Positions 35,573 to 46,639 of a DNA stretch of 64,000 bases are shown one piece after another. The translations under genes and the position numbers were made by a program. How positions within the stretch are numbered: the stretch's first letter is position 1; each line of letters opens with the position of its first letter. A model generated the notes under the pieces. It saw nothing but the letters and a program-made list of their open reading frames with translations. It made no database searches and was not told the origin of the DNA. The stretch lies in the NCBI GenBank assembly GCA_047967505.1, contig CM106540.1; one strand, given 5' to 3'. The DNA is from Dipteris shenzhenensis. Lineage: Eukaryota; Polypodiophyta; Polypodiopsida; Gleicheniales.

Positions 35573-37890
35573 TCAAAACAATTCGCACAAGTTAGCGTCG
35601 CTTGTGTAGTCTCTTTGGGTGCAATCTGTAGTTGCCTTTCCTCCACCCATGGACACTTTAGCAAGGAGATTTTGTGTCTTTCTTGATTGTTTCTTGTCCT
35701 GCTTAAGCTTCACATTGCCTCCATGAAGTCCCATTGGTGGGAGTAGTTCTTTAGCTTTTGCAATGCATTGTGTAGATACTTGCTATGGCCTCAAATTCCA
35801 AGCATAAACTAGATGGAGATAGAGTAACTTATCAAGTATATGCAGTTCAGCATGCAAAGTACACACGTGTACCTGCTCCAATGGAATTGGTAGAATGGGG
35901 TCTCACTTAGGATCCTTTTTGTGACGATCAGGGGCTGCACTTTGGTTGCAAGAAAGGATGCCATTTTCTCACTATAGGCTTCCCTTTTGCATCTTCTGAG
36001 AGTGGGTGCAATATAAGCATGTCCATTTTGCATTTGCACCTGTATCACAACCATACAAGCACTTGAGGGTCTTTAAATCACCAACTAGATGCCATTCAAC
36101 TTGAAACATTTCATGCTTATCCACAATTAAAGTTTGCCCTGCCTCTTGTCTTCGAATAATCAACGGGATGCCGGTTCTCTCCAAAACCCACTCTCCAAAA
36201 CCCACTTCAATGTCTTGTGGCACTCCTTTGGGGTCTTAAAGGCTGCAAACCACCATATGTCCTTCTCAGATTGGGACTGAGAAACCCTGCTCAACTTCCT
36301 CATCCCCTTGAGCAAAATGCAAGACATCGTTCATATTACAAATGCTCACCCTCTCTAGCTTGTGCTCTTTTACCAACTGAGCTTCGTCCATTTTTATAAC
36401 AAATACTAGCTTGCCATCTGTACAATGAAAGAGAAATTCAGTAAGGATATAGAAATCAGAAGAAATAAAGTTGAATGTGAAGAGGAAATTTCTCTTACCT
36501 TCTTCTCTCATCCCATAGAATTTGACCATGGCTCTCTGCAAATTCTCTATATCCACATAAACATTATTGAAAGCATTCATCTCAAACATTTGGATGCTAG
36601 ATTTCTTTTTACTCTTCCAAGTCATTGTGCTTGATAATGTTCATCTTGCTTGATAATGAAGGATTATATGGAACATTAGAATATGTTCCCTTGCCTGACT
36701 ATGATATTTTTGAATGTGTGATCCATAAGGGGTGCTTGGACCCCATTCCATTGAATTCATGTGATATGGGGGTGGTTTTACAAAGTGAACCCATCAGGAA
36801 ATAGAGTTACAAAGGTATGAAGTACTATTGAGCCTTTTTTTACTTTTTTTACCTTTTCCCTCTTGGTCGTAAAAAGAGGAGTTGTGCAACTTTTTTCCCT
36901 CTTGCTTACAAAAATAGGCATTGTGCAACTTTTGCGATGTGTCAAACCCATTAACACACTTGAGATTGTCCTTTTTGTCTTTTAAAAATTTTTGAAGCTT
37001 TGACACCACTAAAACTTGATTTGTATGGAATATTGCATAATTTCCTTGATTTCTTTGCGTCCTTTTAAATATTTACTTGAACAAAGTGCAATCCCATATT
37101 TGAAAGAGCTTTCTCATTTCTTCTAATCATCTTTAAACTTTCTTATTTTGGCTACAAGTTGTACATGTCAATGATGTACATTTAAATGAACAAGATTCTC
37201 AATCCTTAAAATAGGGTGCACTACACAAATGTGTACCCCTTCTAGTAGAATAAACAAGATTGGTTCAAGACTGGTTCCAAAATTTATCTTTTTCTACAAT
37301 GTCATATTTGGTGGTAGAAGTATTAGATTTCAATACAATCTCCCCCCGTGTAGAGGAACATTTTGATGTAAAAAGCTTGTATATCTTTTTGACTTTATAT
37401 TATAAACCCGCATTCTACCAAAAGAAAAAAAAGGTAGCTCAACATTGTTATAGCCATTATCACACTAGGAATGTATGTTTGGTAAAATTATTACTTTAGA
37501 GCTTATTGTGATTCTTTAAGCACCTAAAAAAAAAAAAAAAATAGATCACCTTCTAAAAATTTTCAAATTCTATACAATTATACAACCAAAATTAAAAAAC
37601 TCAAGGTTACCTCAAATGAAACTAGCCACACCAAAATCTCATGTTCTAAATGAATGTTGAATTGATTTGGGTCATCAAGGGAAAGCTCCATATTCAAAAT
37701 CCTATTCTTAATTGTTGGCGTGACTCTTTCTAGTTTTTGAAATTTGACCACATCACTTTCATTAAGTTTAACGACAATCTTCATTTCCATTGCATTCTTC
37801 CACATGCATGTCATAAAGCTTGACCATGGCTTGTAGTACTCTTTGGACATCCATAACAAAATTATTGTTCTCCGTTAGCTCAAACTTCTC
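35573..37890 (-). pseudogene. Transposase-like protein, unclassified family
   Basis: Minus-strand coding runs from about 37890 to a TGA at 35573-35575. Central landmarks are SEKDIWWFAAFKTPKECHKT, ERTGIPLIIRRQEAGQT, VEWHLVGDLKTLKC (with an Asp in the usual catalytic setting), KWTCLYC, PIPLEQVHVCTLHAELHI and GLHGGNVKLKQDK. I associate this motif order with uncharacterised mobile-element-like proteins found in many eukaryotes, with an RNase H-like fold as my inference. Internal stops are TAG 35972, TGA 35969, TGA 35903 and TAG 35783. A 14-bp tandem duplication at about 36180-36207 shifts frame between the WWFAAF and ERTGIP parts. Further 5', two related segments (36606-36320 and 37890-37640) both read NLQRAMVKFY/VLQAMVKLY and KLERV, so part of the gene is duplicated. 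Which segments are exons is unresolved. Confidence 0.55.
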
Positions 37891-37899
37891 GATATCATG

Positions 37900-39175
37900 T
37901 AGTTTCACACTTATTGCAATACAAACATGTAGTTTCACACTTTTGTACTACCCAATTGAGGGCATGGTTAGACTTATCAGCATTTGTTAGCTTTGGCAAT
38001 GAGGCCTTTACTTTTGGCCCAATTACAAGCCTATATGCCCTCATAATTATGCTTGAGGGGATTCATTACTTTAGAAACCCTATATATCACATGCCATTAA
38101 GGGGTATTATTGAAACCCCTTATTTGTAATGGTAAGTCTTTAAATTTATTCTTTTTTCAATACAAACTTATGAATTTTTCAATCCGGCAAGGAAAAAGCC
38201 CTTTCTATAAGCATATTTAAATGAAAAAATGTATGAAATAACAAACCGCTTATGTTGGACCCACATGCCTTGTGTCCATATGATGAGTGAATCCCTTGAG
38301 TTATTATGCCCATTATATCACAAAGTCCTTGTGCAATAGGCACAATGAATCATTTCACAACTTTATGCATTGACTCAAATGTTATATTTGATCTAATTGA
38401 ATCAAATTTAGGATGATATATAAAAACGTTTAGCATTATTTTTGTGTAAACTTCTCCCACAACACTAGAACCTTCACTAGGTACAAAGATGAGCTCTAAA
38501 ATAGTCATACAAGCTCTTAGTCAATGCTTCCAATGACCACTTTTTTTATCTAGTTCATCTATCAAACCCAAATTCCTTTTGTGCATGTATGGACCCATTA
38601 GAGTATCTTTCAAATATAGTAGCTTTCTTTATAACGTTAAAATCTCTTCCTTAAAGCTACATTTTAAAGTGAAAGGGTTTTGACAATTTTGTCTCCCATG
38701 TAAGTATGCAATGTCTTAGTTACCTTGCAAATCTTGATTTTCTTTTGAAAGAATGGCATTCTCTCTTTCCTTCTCGATCACTATGACATTTGGACCGTGT
38801 ATAGATGATATTCAATGCCAATAAGCTTCTAGTCCTTGCAAACCAAAAATGATAGTAGATATGAATAACATGATCTCCATGATCTTGTAATAATTGACAA
38901 TAAGGCTAGCAAGCTATTCTCAACCTCACAGAAAAACTAATCAACCCATGGGATAGTGGAGCTTGTCAAGAGACTAGATCTAGACTTGGATATATCTCCC
39001 CATAAAGCCATAGAGATGTAGAGGTATATGTTTTATCCCTTCATTTCAAAGATTTCAAAATCAATTTTAGTTGTTGACATGGCAGGGCAGAGGGGTGAAT
39101 GGGTTGGGAGGGAGGGTGGTGAAGATTAAGTATTACCGAACTGGTGACAAAAGACTGGGGGGGGAGGAGGTGCAC
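37900..39175. other. Intergenic, nothing recognised
   Basis: AT-rich with short frames. A plus-strand stretch near 37914-38129 is open but featureless. Confidence 0.5.
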
Positions 39176-39180
39176 TCAAA

Positions 39181-39233
39181 AAACCCTAATTTAAAAGAAA
39201 AACCCTAAAGTGCTTTAAAAAAGACTATATAAA
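39181..39233 (+). promoter_or_regulatory. Two telo-boxes and TATA box upstream of the H3-like gene
   Basis: AAACCCTAA occurs exactly at 39181-39189 and 39200-39208, and TATATAAA lies at 39226-39233. Telo-boxes near a TATA are typical of plant promoters for proliferation-linked genes. The arrangement places transcription start near 39260, about 80 bases before the ATG at 39339. Confidence 0.6.
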
Positions 39234-39264
39234 GCACTTCAAAGTCCTAAAATCCCTCATTTCT

Positions 39265-39309
39265 ATGGCACGAGTTAAACAAACTGCTAGACTACTAGAC
39301 GCCATTTAG
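39265..39309 (+). other. Upstream mini-ORF resembling the H3 tail
   Basis: ATG at 39265 opens a 14-codon frame that begins MARVKQTAR, one substitution from the canonical histone H3 start, and ends in TAG. It is in a different frame from the H3-like gene that starts 74 bases later. It may be a relic of an older N-terminus or a duplicated tail. Confidence 0.6.
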
Positions 39310-39338
39310 ACGCTACCCGTTGTCCTTCTCATAATGCC

Positions 39339-40379
39339 ATGGCCTCCAAACACACTGCAAGCCCCAGTGGCCAAGAGGGCAATGATCACCAAGGATCTGA
39401 AGGTGGTTCTCATCATCAGGAGTCCAAGCAACGTGAGTCCTCACTATTCGACTCTTATGGGGGATCCTAGGGATCTCAGCACCATGAGGAATCCTAGCAT
39501 GATGAAGGATCCAAGCATGATGAGGGGTCCTCTGAGTCCTTCCTCACAACTAACCGTGGAAGCAGAGAGGTCTCCTGAGAGGGGCAAAATAGTCCAGTCA
39601 ATCCTGATCAACTGCCCCTCCCTCTTCCGTGGGGTCCTAGCATGGAGCATCTAGACCAACAAGGGGAGCAAGAAAGGCAAAGAGAGGAGATGGAGAGATT
39701 ACAGGGGCCACAACAAGAGGAAGTATTTGGTAGGCTCGCAGATATAATGAACCTTGGCCCCAATCCTCCAACCAAGCAGACTGCACGGAAGAGCACCATC
39801 AACCCTCTGTGCCTCGAGATGATTAGATATGAGGAGCCTCTAGTATGAGCTGAGCAAGAGCCTCAACCTGCTATCTCACAACCTCGTGAAAAGGAAAAGA
39901 GACCAAGGACAAAGCAGACCCCTAGGCTCGAGAGGCCACCTCGAATGACCCAGCAGACATAGGAAGAGGAGTCTGAAGAGGTGGTTGCAAGGGAGGAGAG
40001 GTGAGAGAAGTTCAAAGCAGACAAGCGGCCATGGAGCCATGTCCAAAGGCCAGTACAGGGTCCTCTAAAGATTAAGAGGCACAAAAAATCAAGAGTAAAG
40101 GCACTTCAGGAGATCCGTAACTTCCAAACCACTTGGGACAATCTCATTCCCCATGCACCCTTCCAACGTGTTGTACATGAAATAGCACAGCATTACAAGA
40201 GTGATGTGCATTTCACTTCAGGCGCTATGGGAGAAATTCAGGAGGCAACATAGCAGATGACAGTAGGTCTTTTTGAAGACACGAACTTATGTGCTATCCA
40301 TACCAAAAGAGTAACAGTGATGGACAAGGACCTTGCACTCACCAAGCGCATCCGCTCTGATCCCTCCCTTAGGCCCTAG
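39339..40379 (+). pseudogene. Histone H3-fold protein with long N-terminal region, decayed
   Basis: A single frame of 347 codons has no frame breaks but seven internal stops: TAG 39468, 39495, 39960, 40251 and TGA 39576, 39846, 40002. The C-terminal third is a histone H3 fold. It has ALQEIRNFQ (helix N), PFQRVVHEIAQHYKSDVHF (helix 1 and loop 1), then [20 protein letters not shown] (end of helix 2, loop 2) and [10 protein letters not shown] (helix 3). By eye about 49 of 86 positions match canonical plant H3. Loop 1 has the canonical length, so it is not an obvious CENH3. Before the fold lies about 250 codons: MASKHTASPSG, a Ser/Glu/His/Gln-rich part, a Gln/Glu helix, and then two internal copies of the H3 tail, TKQTARKST (39771-39797) and RTKQTPRL (39906-39929), each followed by its own linker. 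AATAAA at 40446 is a plausible poly(A) signal. Confidence 0.85.
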
Positions 40380-40445
40380 ATGTTGTTTAGGTTCATTTGG
40401 TGTAACTTGCATCATTTTGTAAATCTCTGCCCTTTGAGGCCAATG

Positions 40446-40451
40446 AATAAA
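40446..40451 (+). terminator. Poly(A) signal of the H3-like gene
   Basis: AATAAA lies 66 bp after the stop codon, followed by T-rich sequence. Confidence 0.45.
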
Positions 40452-40575
40452 ATATATTTTTATGTTCTATTACTGTTCCCATGTTATTATACAAGTTACA
40501 TGATGCTTTCCATCAGTTTATGCAAGTTCAATGTGAATTTGAGTAGTTAAATGATGTTTTTTCACCATGGTATAG

Positions 40576-40681
40576 AAGGCAAATATGTTCGGCATCGCAC
40601 GGGGCCAAATAGGCCCCATATGCACCGTAGCAGGTTTTGCCATTTTTGGGCTTTCCGCGCGATGCCGAACACATTTGCCTT
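40576..40681. repeat. Hairpin with 23-bp arms between convergent genes
   Basis: The arms 40576-40598 and 40659-40681 pair with one mismatch (AAGGCAAATATGTTCGGCAT on the left). The 60-base loop contains a second small stem, GGGGCC-AAATA-GGCCCC. It lies between the plus-strand H3-like gene and the minus-strand cluster that ends at 41002. It could be a small fold-back element or a precursor-like RNA hairpin. Confidence 0.8.
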
Positions 40682-41001
40682 TTGCTGCGTGGTGAGATTC
40701 TTACTGGATTGCTCAAAAATTACCATTATAGTGCAAATGTTTATCTGATCGCATGCTTTTGAACAGAATAGTGAATGAAAATATTAATGCCAACAACAAT
40801 TAAAGTTACAAAATACAATGACAATATAAAATAATTTTTGTATTGTATAAAAAGTATAGTTGTATTCATATAAAATAAAATTTCTATACAATAAGGCTTC
40901 AGAGCCTTTCTCTCTTCTCTAAAACACTGAGAACATCGAGCTTTGAATTCCCAAATATGCTCCTAGATCTAAACCTAATCGATAGAGAGTCAATGCTATT
41001 G

Positions 41002-42368
41002 TCATTGCTGGCCAAGGACATGGCTGCTACCGTCAATGCCATACCTTGAAAAGGCATTGAGGACAGCCATGCACTTCACCAAAATGACCTTGTCAGCATT
41101 GTGATTGATGTCAACATGACCAATCACTCTTGACAAGGCCTTGCACTTCAGGAGGTCATCAGTGCCATGTGGAGAAAACTTTTTGTGGATAACCACAAAG
41201 CACCCTTTTGCTTGGCCAAGGTAATGTGCCAGTGAGTGATCTCGGTGGAAGCTACTACGAATAAGGCATTGCCGAGATGAGAATAGGTCGACCTCAAATG
41301 CCTCCTGCAACAATCCAACATTACATTAGAATTCCATTAAAGAAAAAGTATACCAAGAGAGAAGAAATTTAAAGCTCATAGTTTCTTAGCACTATGGAGT
41401 CATCATGCTCAATCCCTGCCTCTTTGTTGATGAGGATGGATCCAGAGGCCTCCTGCTGTGTCTGGAGTGAGATGTGGAGGCTTCTTCTGAAACATCAAGT
41501 AGGTCGGAGTAGATTGATGTCTTTGCATCTTTGATTTGGGCCAGTGTTAAAGCAAGAACCTCTTCTATTGAATCATATGCTCCCAAAAACCCAGGTTCTT
41601 GCATAGTCGTGTCCACCTCGTATCCACACAGGATACCAAGAGCTTCATCCTCCTGGAGACCAAACATAACCTCTATGTCATGGAGAAAGAGGTATTATTC
41701 TCCACAAGAAGGGGAGCAAGAAAACATATCATTGTTGTGGGGTCAACAAAGGTGGTGCCCGAGGTGGATGGAATTTGAGAAGTAGAATGGGGTTCAGGAG
41801 GTCGCTGGAGCACTTCCAGGGCCAACGCAGCTTCCCGCTCCTCAGCTTCTTTATCTATGGGCTCTTCATTATAGATGTTGGACTCATCTACAGAAATAAG
41901 AGGATCGGAAAGGGCAAAGGTAGGGTCAGGGCTTGAGGTCGAGGCTTCCTCTTCCATTTGTCCCTCTTGGAGAAGGAAAATAAAGGTCATTTCCCAGGAT
42001 AGGAACCTATTTCCTGTTTTTTCGATGACTCCACATGCTAGGAGGTCATCAGTGTCTACCTCCCTAAACCCTAGGGGTGTGAGCTAGGCTCGAAAGCGAT
42101 CTAAACGCTTCACAAACCTGGGTTCTTGATTGAACAAGTACTTCAAATAATCAATCAAAACCCATCTTTTTGTAGACTCATCAAGTTGATATGCAAAACT
42201 CGCGATGTAGTCTTGCATGTACTTGATGAGGTCTTCAAAATCATCTTGGGCTCCCAAGTAGGTGCCTAGGACATCTATGCTCTTATCAAAGACTGGAAAT
42301 AACTCCTCTCTATCAATTAATGGAGTACGAGAGATGAAATCATGGAAGGCAAACCTAGCAGAATCCAT
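41002..42368 (-). pseudogene. Unrecognised acidic gene (two exons)
   Basis: Minus-strand exon 1 starts MDSARFAFHDFISRTPLIDR at 42368. It continues LGAQDDFEDLIKYMQDYIAS, crosses a TAG at 42084-42086 in frame, and runs into an acidic Ser-rich region (GQMEEEASTSSPDPTFALSD) and FGLQEDEALGILCGYEVDTT after a frame slip near 41685. A second exon (about 41300-41002) reads EAFEVDLFSSRQCLIRSSFH, AKGCFVVIHKKFS and DKVILVKCMAVLNAFSRYGI, preceded by a TTGCAG acceptor. I do not recognise any domain. It is convergent with the H3-like gene and may belong to the same mobile unit, which is a guess from proximity. Confidence 0.4.
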
Positions 42369-42601
42369 GGTAGTTTGGTAGCTAGGAGAACTATGGCTAT
42401 GATAGTGAAACTTTGAAACTAAAGTAACTTTATAACCTATATATACTCAAATGTTCTAAATATAAAAAATAAAAAGAATTATAAAATTCTTGGAAAAAAC
42501 TTGACATTGACATGAAACAAAACCATTCAAAACATCAAAATTAATTGCACCACTATTAATTGAAAAATGTCAAAATCCACAATTGTTCCACCCCACATTT
42601 T

Positions 42602-43880
42602 CTAGACAATCTTCAATATTACAAGAGGGATAAAAGTGGCACTATGCACGAGCTTGTCTGCACGCTTTCCTACCTTTTCACCATTTAAGGTAAAGTGAAA
42701 GGACTCAGACATGCCATCCTCCATGACCAATAGGTGTTTCCACACGTCCCTGAGAGTCCATTGTGACGTGATGGTCACATTCTTAACATCTCCTAAATGA
42801 GAACCAATAGATAAACTTACCCCTGTATTATCATCATTGTTAGAGTCAAGGAGGAGCCAATTGTCACCTGTTTTCTTCCAACGCCTAGATTGGAAAGCAA
42901 AATATAACATTTGGTAGGAGATGTGGTACTTGACAATCACATTGTCCTTACATACATGGCATTGAAACAGATCACCCTTTTGTTCACCTGACCTGCTTCC
43001 CCAATTCACCCCAAGCAATTCCTCAAGGGCATTCTCATGTAGGCACTTGCATAACCACATGGTTTTTGTTCTGTGCATCTGGATATTATGAAAACAAGAA
43101 GCAAAAATGTGCAGAGGCATAAACCAAGACAACCTTACCCATTTAGAGCCAATGTAAACTTCATGGCCATGCCCACATCCTTTGCAATCTTTTCCTTGTA
43201 TGATTGCATTGTTCTTGTGTCCACCATGCTGCAATCCATGTCTTCAAGTTGTGGTGTTGCAATGCATTGAAGATGGCCATAGCCTGATGCCATTCTTGGA
43301 GTAATGTGCTTGGCATTATACCAATAGATATTTCTCTGTTTCAAAGCAGAGGACTTCTCTCCAGCATGCATTTGCCTTCCTAAATCCTCATGAATGGCGA
43401 TAAACTTACCTAAGAAGCACTCGACTGGTTCCCACTCCTCAAAGTCTCAAGGAAATACATATGATATGGACAAGTGCTATTTCAAAATACAATTTTAAAC
43501 CGACTCATTACACTGGTTCTATTTCAAAATACAATTTCAAGCTGACTCATTACACTTCAAAATCTTACACAAAATGCAAACTTACAATGCGATGGTATTA
43601 TCGATTGATTGCTTGACGGAAGGTGCATGTCCTTCCCCATGTAGATGTGTTGCACCCTTGCAAGCAATCCTTTCTTCCCAAGCTTGAACTTCATGATGCG
43701 GCCCTTCCATTCATGCAAAAGATCACCTCTTTTGCTCTTAGGAAGCTTATGTGGACCCTTGGCAGATCCTCTCATGACTATCCAATCATTCAAGCTGTAG
43801 GTGCAAGGCACCCATTCACCCAGTGCATTTTTGCTCCTGTGGGACACAGAGTACATGTATGGTCTCCTCACCATACTTGT
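42602..43880 (-). pseudogene. BAH-like / Cys-rich unknown gene
   Basis: Minus-strand pieces read, in order: near 43880-43600 RRPYMYSVSH, EWVPCTYSLNDWIVMRGSAK, then EWKGRIMKFKLGKKGLLARV followed by QHIYMGKDM. Next, 43440-43200 reads EEWEPVECFLGKFIAIHEDL and NIYWYNAKHITPRM. Then 43234-42602 reads CKGCGHGHEVYIGSKWVRL, a CHVC pair, and a C-terminal part VTITSQWTLRDVWKHLLVME with LVHSATFIPLVILKI. The first part has the layout of a BAH domain (LxDWIxV, W-GRI-F, RV-IYM-DM). The last part could be a ubiquitin-like fold. Both are by-eye shapes without a diagnostic motif. Frames differ between pieces, so introns or decay are present. Confidence 0.35.
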
Positions 43881-43984
43881 ACAGAGGTCACAACAACAAT
43901 AGTGGACTAGAAAGTGCAGCTTGGAGGGAGAGAGCAGCTCCGATAGAGGGAGAGAGAGAAAGAAGGTATAGAGGGTGCAACTGA

Positions 43985-44170
43985 AGCTTGAGAGAAGCTC
44001 CAAGAGGTGTTGTAGCTAGAAATGGAGGGAGATGGGCAACGTCACTACAAGAGGTACTTTAGCTAGGAATGGAGGAAGAAAGAGCAGAGGGAGATAAGCA
44101 ACTGCTGCTGTAGGAGGTGCTATAGCTAGGAGTGAAGAGATAATGAGCAACTGCTACAAGAGGTGCTGGA
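43985..44170. repeat. Three to four ~60-bp tandem units
   Basis: Units containing GAGGTGCTATAGCTAGGA, TGGAGGGAGAT and AGCAACTGCTACAA recur upstream of the BAH-like gene. Confidence 0.7.
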
Positions 44171-44174
44171 GAGG

Positions 44175-46320
44175 GAGAAACACAGTGGACCAGAGCAGAA
44201 GGGGACAGAGAAGATGCCAAATACATTCCCACATTTGAAAATGGAGGGAGAATGGAGCTGGACCAGAGAAGAGGAGGGGACAGGCCTGTAACAAGCTGAG
44301 GGGGGAAAAATTCGCCCAGAAGAACCCACCGGCTCTTCAATGACTTGTAGGTTTGTTTGGGAGAGATGCATATGGGAGAAGGGTCAAGCATGGGTTAAGG
44401 GGGGAGGGGGGGTTGAGTGGTCCTCGGTGTAAGAGGAGTAGCCAATAGGGACTGTTTGCAGGTCTGCCCACCCTCCACCTCAACATGGCATTGCCCCACA
44501 AAAAGGAGCACTCCCATTGGTACACCTCAAATACCTCACTAATCCCTTGAAATTAGGAAACACTAATTGGGGACCCTTTGGAAACCCTAATTCTCCCCTA
44601 ATGTCTCTCTCTTGTTCCTAAGGGAGAATAACTGGGCTCTTTGTATGTCGTGAAAATATGAAGAGGTGGCATTCTTGATTACTCTATTGATGTTACTTTA
44701 ATACTATAATCCTATTTGGGAGATTTTTAATGCAAGTATTTGCAACCACCCCCTCAATTCTCTCTCTCTCTCTCTCTCCCCCCCCCCCCCTCTCCTCCCC
44801 CCAAATCCACATGACCATGTTGTAGCTATAATATATATTCAAGTATGTTTTTGTTTATGATGTCATTTACAAGCTCATCCTATCTGCTATAACATATCTC
44901 CCATTTCATCACCATTTCATCATCATCACTTCTCTCTTGTAATTCTTCAACTCTACTCATCCTTGTCAATCACGTAAAAGATGTGGACCCTTTGATTTTT
45001 TTTTTTCTTCTCATTTAGGCCATGGCCAAGTCATGTAGGCATGCCCATCTTGTTGCTAACTCAATGAAAATGAAAGTCATTAGCAAGGAAGTAATCACAT
45101 GATGTTTAAATATTTCTATATGATTTGTGAAAATATCACAATATAACTTTTAATTTATGCTTTGAGTAGCCACATATTTCTATTCAAAAAATTTTACATT
45201 TAGCATTCTAAAGTTTTATTTTGAAATATTTTTAAACATTTCTCAAACCTTGTATCTCTTATTTCTTTCACAAACATGATCTCATTAATGTTGAGCCATG
45301 GTCACATTACTTGGAGGATTTACAAAATGTAAGGGAAATTTTTTTGTACTTTCTCCTAAGGATCGGTGAAAATGCATCCAATACTCTCTCCTTTTCGCTT
45401 ACTTGTTACACTCAAAATTGGGTAAACTTCACTCGAATGAACTTGAACAAGAGCTTAATTGTTGAAGAATAAGTAGCTACCTATGAGGCAAAGAGCCTTA
45501 AAGACATATTAAGGACATCATCAAGAGGGGAACCTTATTACAAACTAAATAGGATGTTGACATCGATGAATGATAGGATGTCGACATCAATGAATGAATA
45601 GCTACAAAACAATGCCCTAAATTCTAATGATGTTAGTAAAGTGCCAAAATAACCCTTCGTAGGCTGAGCATGGCATCACACCTTCCACTAGTGGTCCTCT
45701 ACCAATCTTGGAACCTTCATGAAATTTTGAATTTGGAGTAGAGTTTGCTGCAACGAGTATATACGTGATCTTGACGATTCGTCTGAGATTTAGAGTTAGG
45801 TCTCCTCGAAGATAGGAACTTTTGCATTTCTTAATTTCTGAAAATCAAGCCTAAAAAGGGAAGGAAGTCCTTAATATTAGGCAAATGTAGCAATTGAAGA
45901 CAAATGGGACAACCTTACAATGTTTTCTTTGAACTAGCAAACAGACACTGAGACAGCCCAAGTGTGTGGTGAATCGAAGACCGTATACAGATCAAGTAAT
46001 GTCATCTCAAATCTTAGAAGATTTGAGAAATAGGCGACGTATGGGATTAGTTGCGGGACCAAAAATTACGCCACCATTGTGGCATAGTGGGAGCTTAGAG
46101 AAGATTTGAAAACGCCTGGCCATATCTGAACAGCACCTATGTATAGCACCTATGAGCACATAAAGAAATTGCAATGCCATTGCTCGTTTTGTGTATTTCT
46201 GTCAGTCTAGGAAAAAAAGGAGAAAACACGGAGATTTTGCAATTGGTTCTCCCGTTTTTCTTTTAACGAAAGAAGTTCAAATGAATGACTAGATGTTTTG
46301 AAACGGTATGATTTATTAAG
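44175..46320. other. Intergenic, nothing recognised
   Basis: A (CT)n plus poly-C run lies at 44759-44790. The rest is AT-rich without a supported gene. Confidence 0.55.
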
Positions 46321-46548
46321 CGACTATAAGAATGAATGAGACGCAGAAGAAAGAGTTTTCAGCATATTTGTCACAATACACGGGGCTATGCAGATCGGAT
46401 CTAAATCTGGCGATCCGACTCATCAGAAAGAATGGCGACTATAAGAAAGAATGAGACGCAGAAGAATGAGTTTTCAGCATATTTGTCACAATACACGGGG
46501 CTATGCCGATCGGATCTAAATCTGACGATCCGTTCATTAAGAATTCGA
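46321..46548. repeat. Tandem duplication, ~115 bp, 3' of the Rab gene
   Basis: CGACTATAAGAA-GAATGAGACGCAG through GATCGGATCTAAATCTG is repeated with a period of 115 bp and only a few differences. It lies within or just beyond the Rab 3' UTR, so it is a recent duplication. Confidence 0.9.
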
Positions 46549-46639
46549 ACATGATAAGAACGAAATCGAAGGCATCCGACCATTAACAGACGCAGTTGCA
46601 TTTGTAAGGAAAGCAAAAAGCGTACCGCCAGAAAACAGA

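Noticed and set aside
39339-40379. A CENH3 gene
   Set aside because: Loop 1 is not longer than in canonical H3, and helix 2 matches canonical H3 closely ([13 protein letters not shown]).
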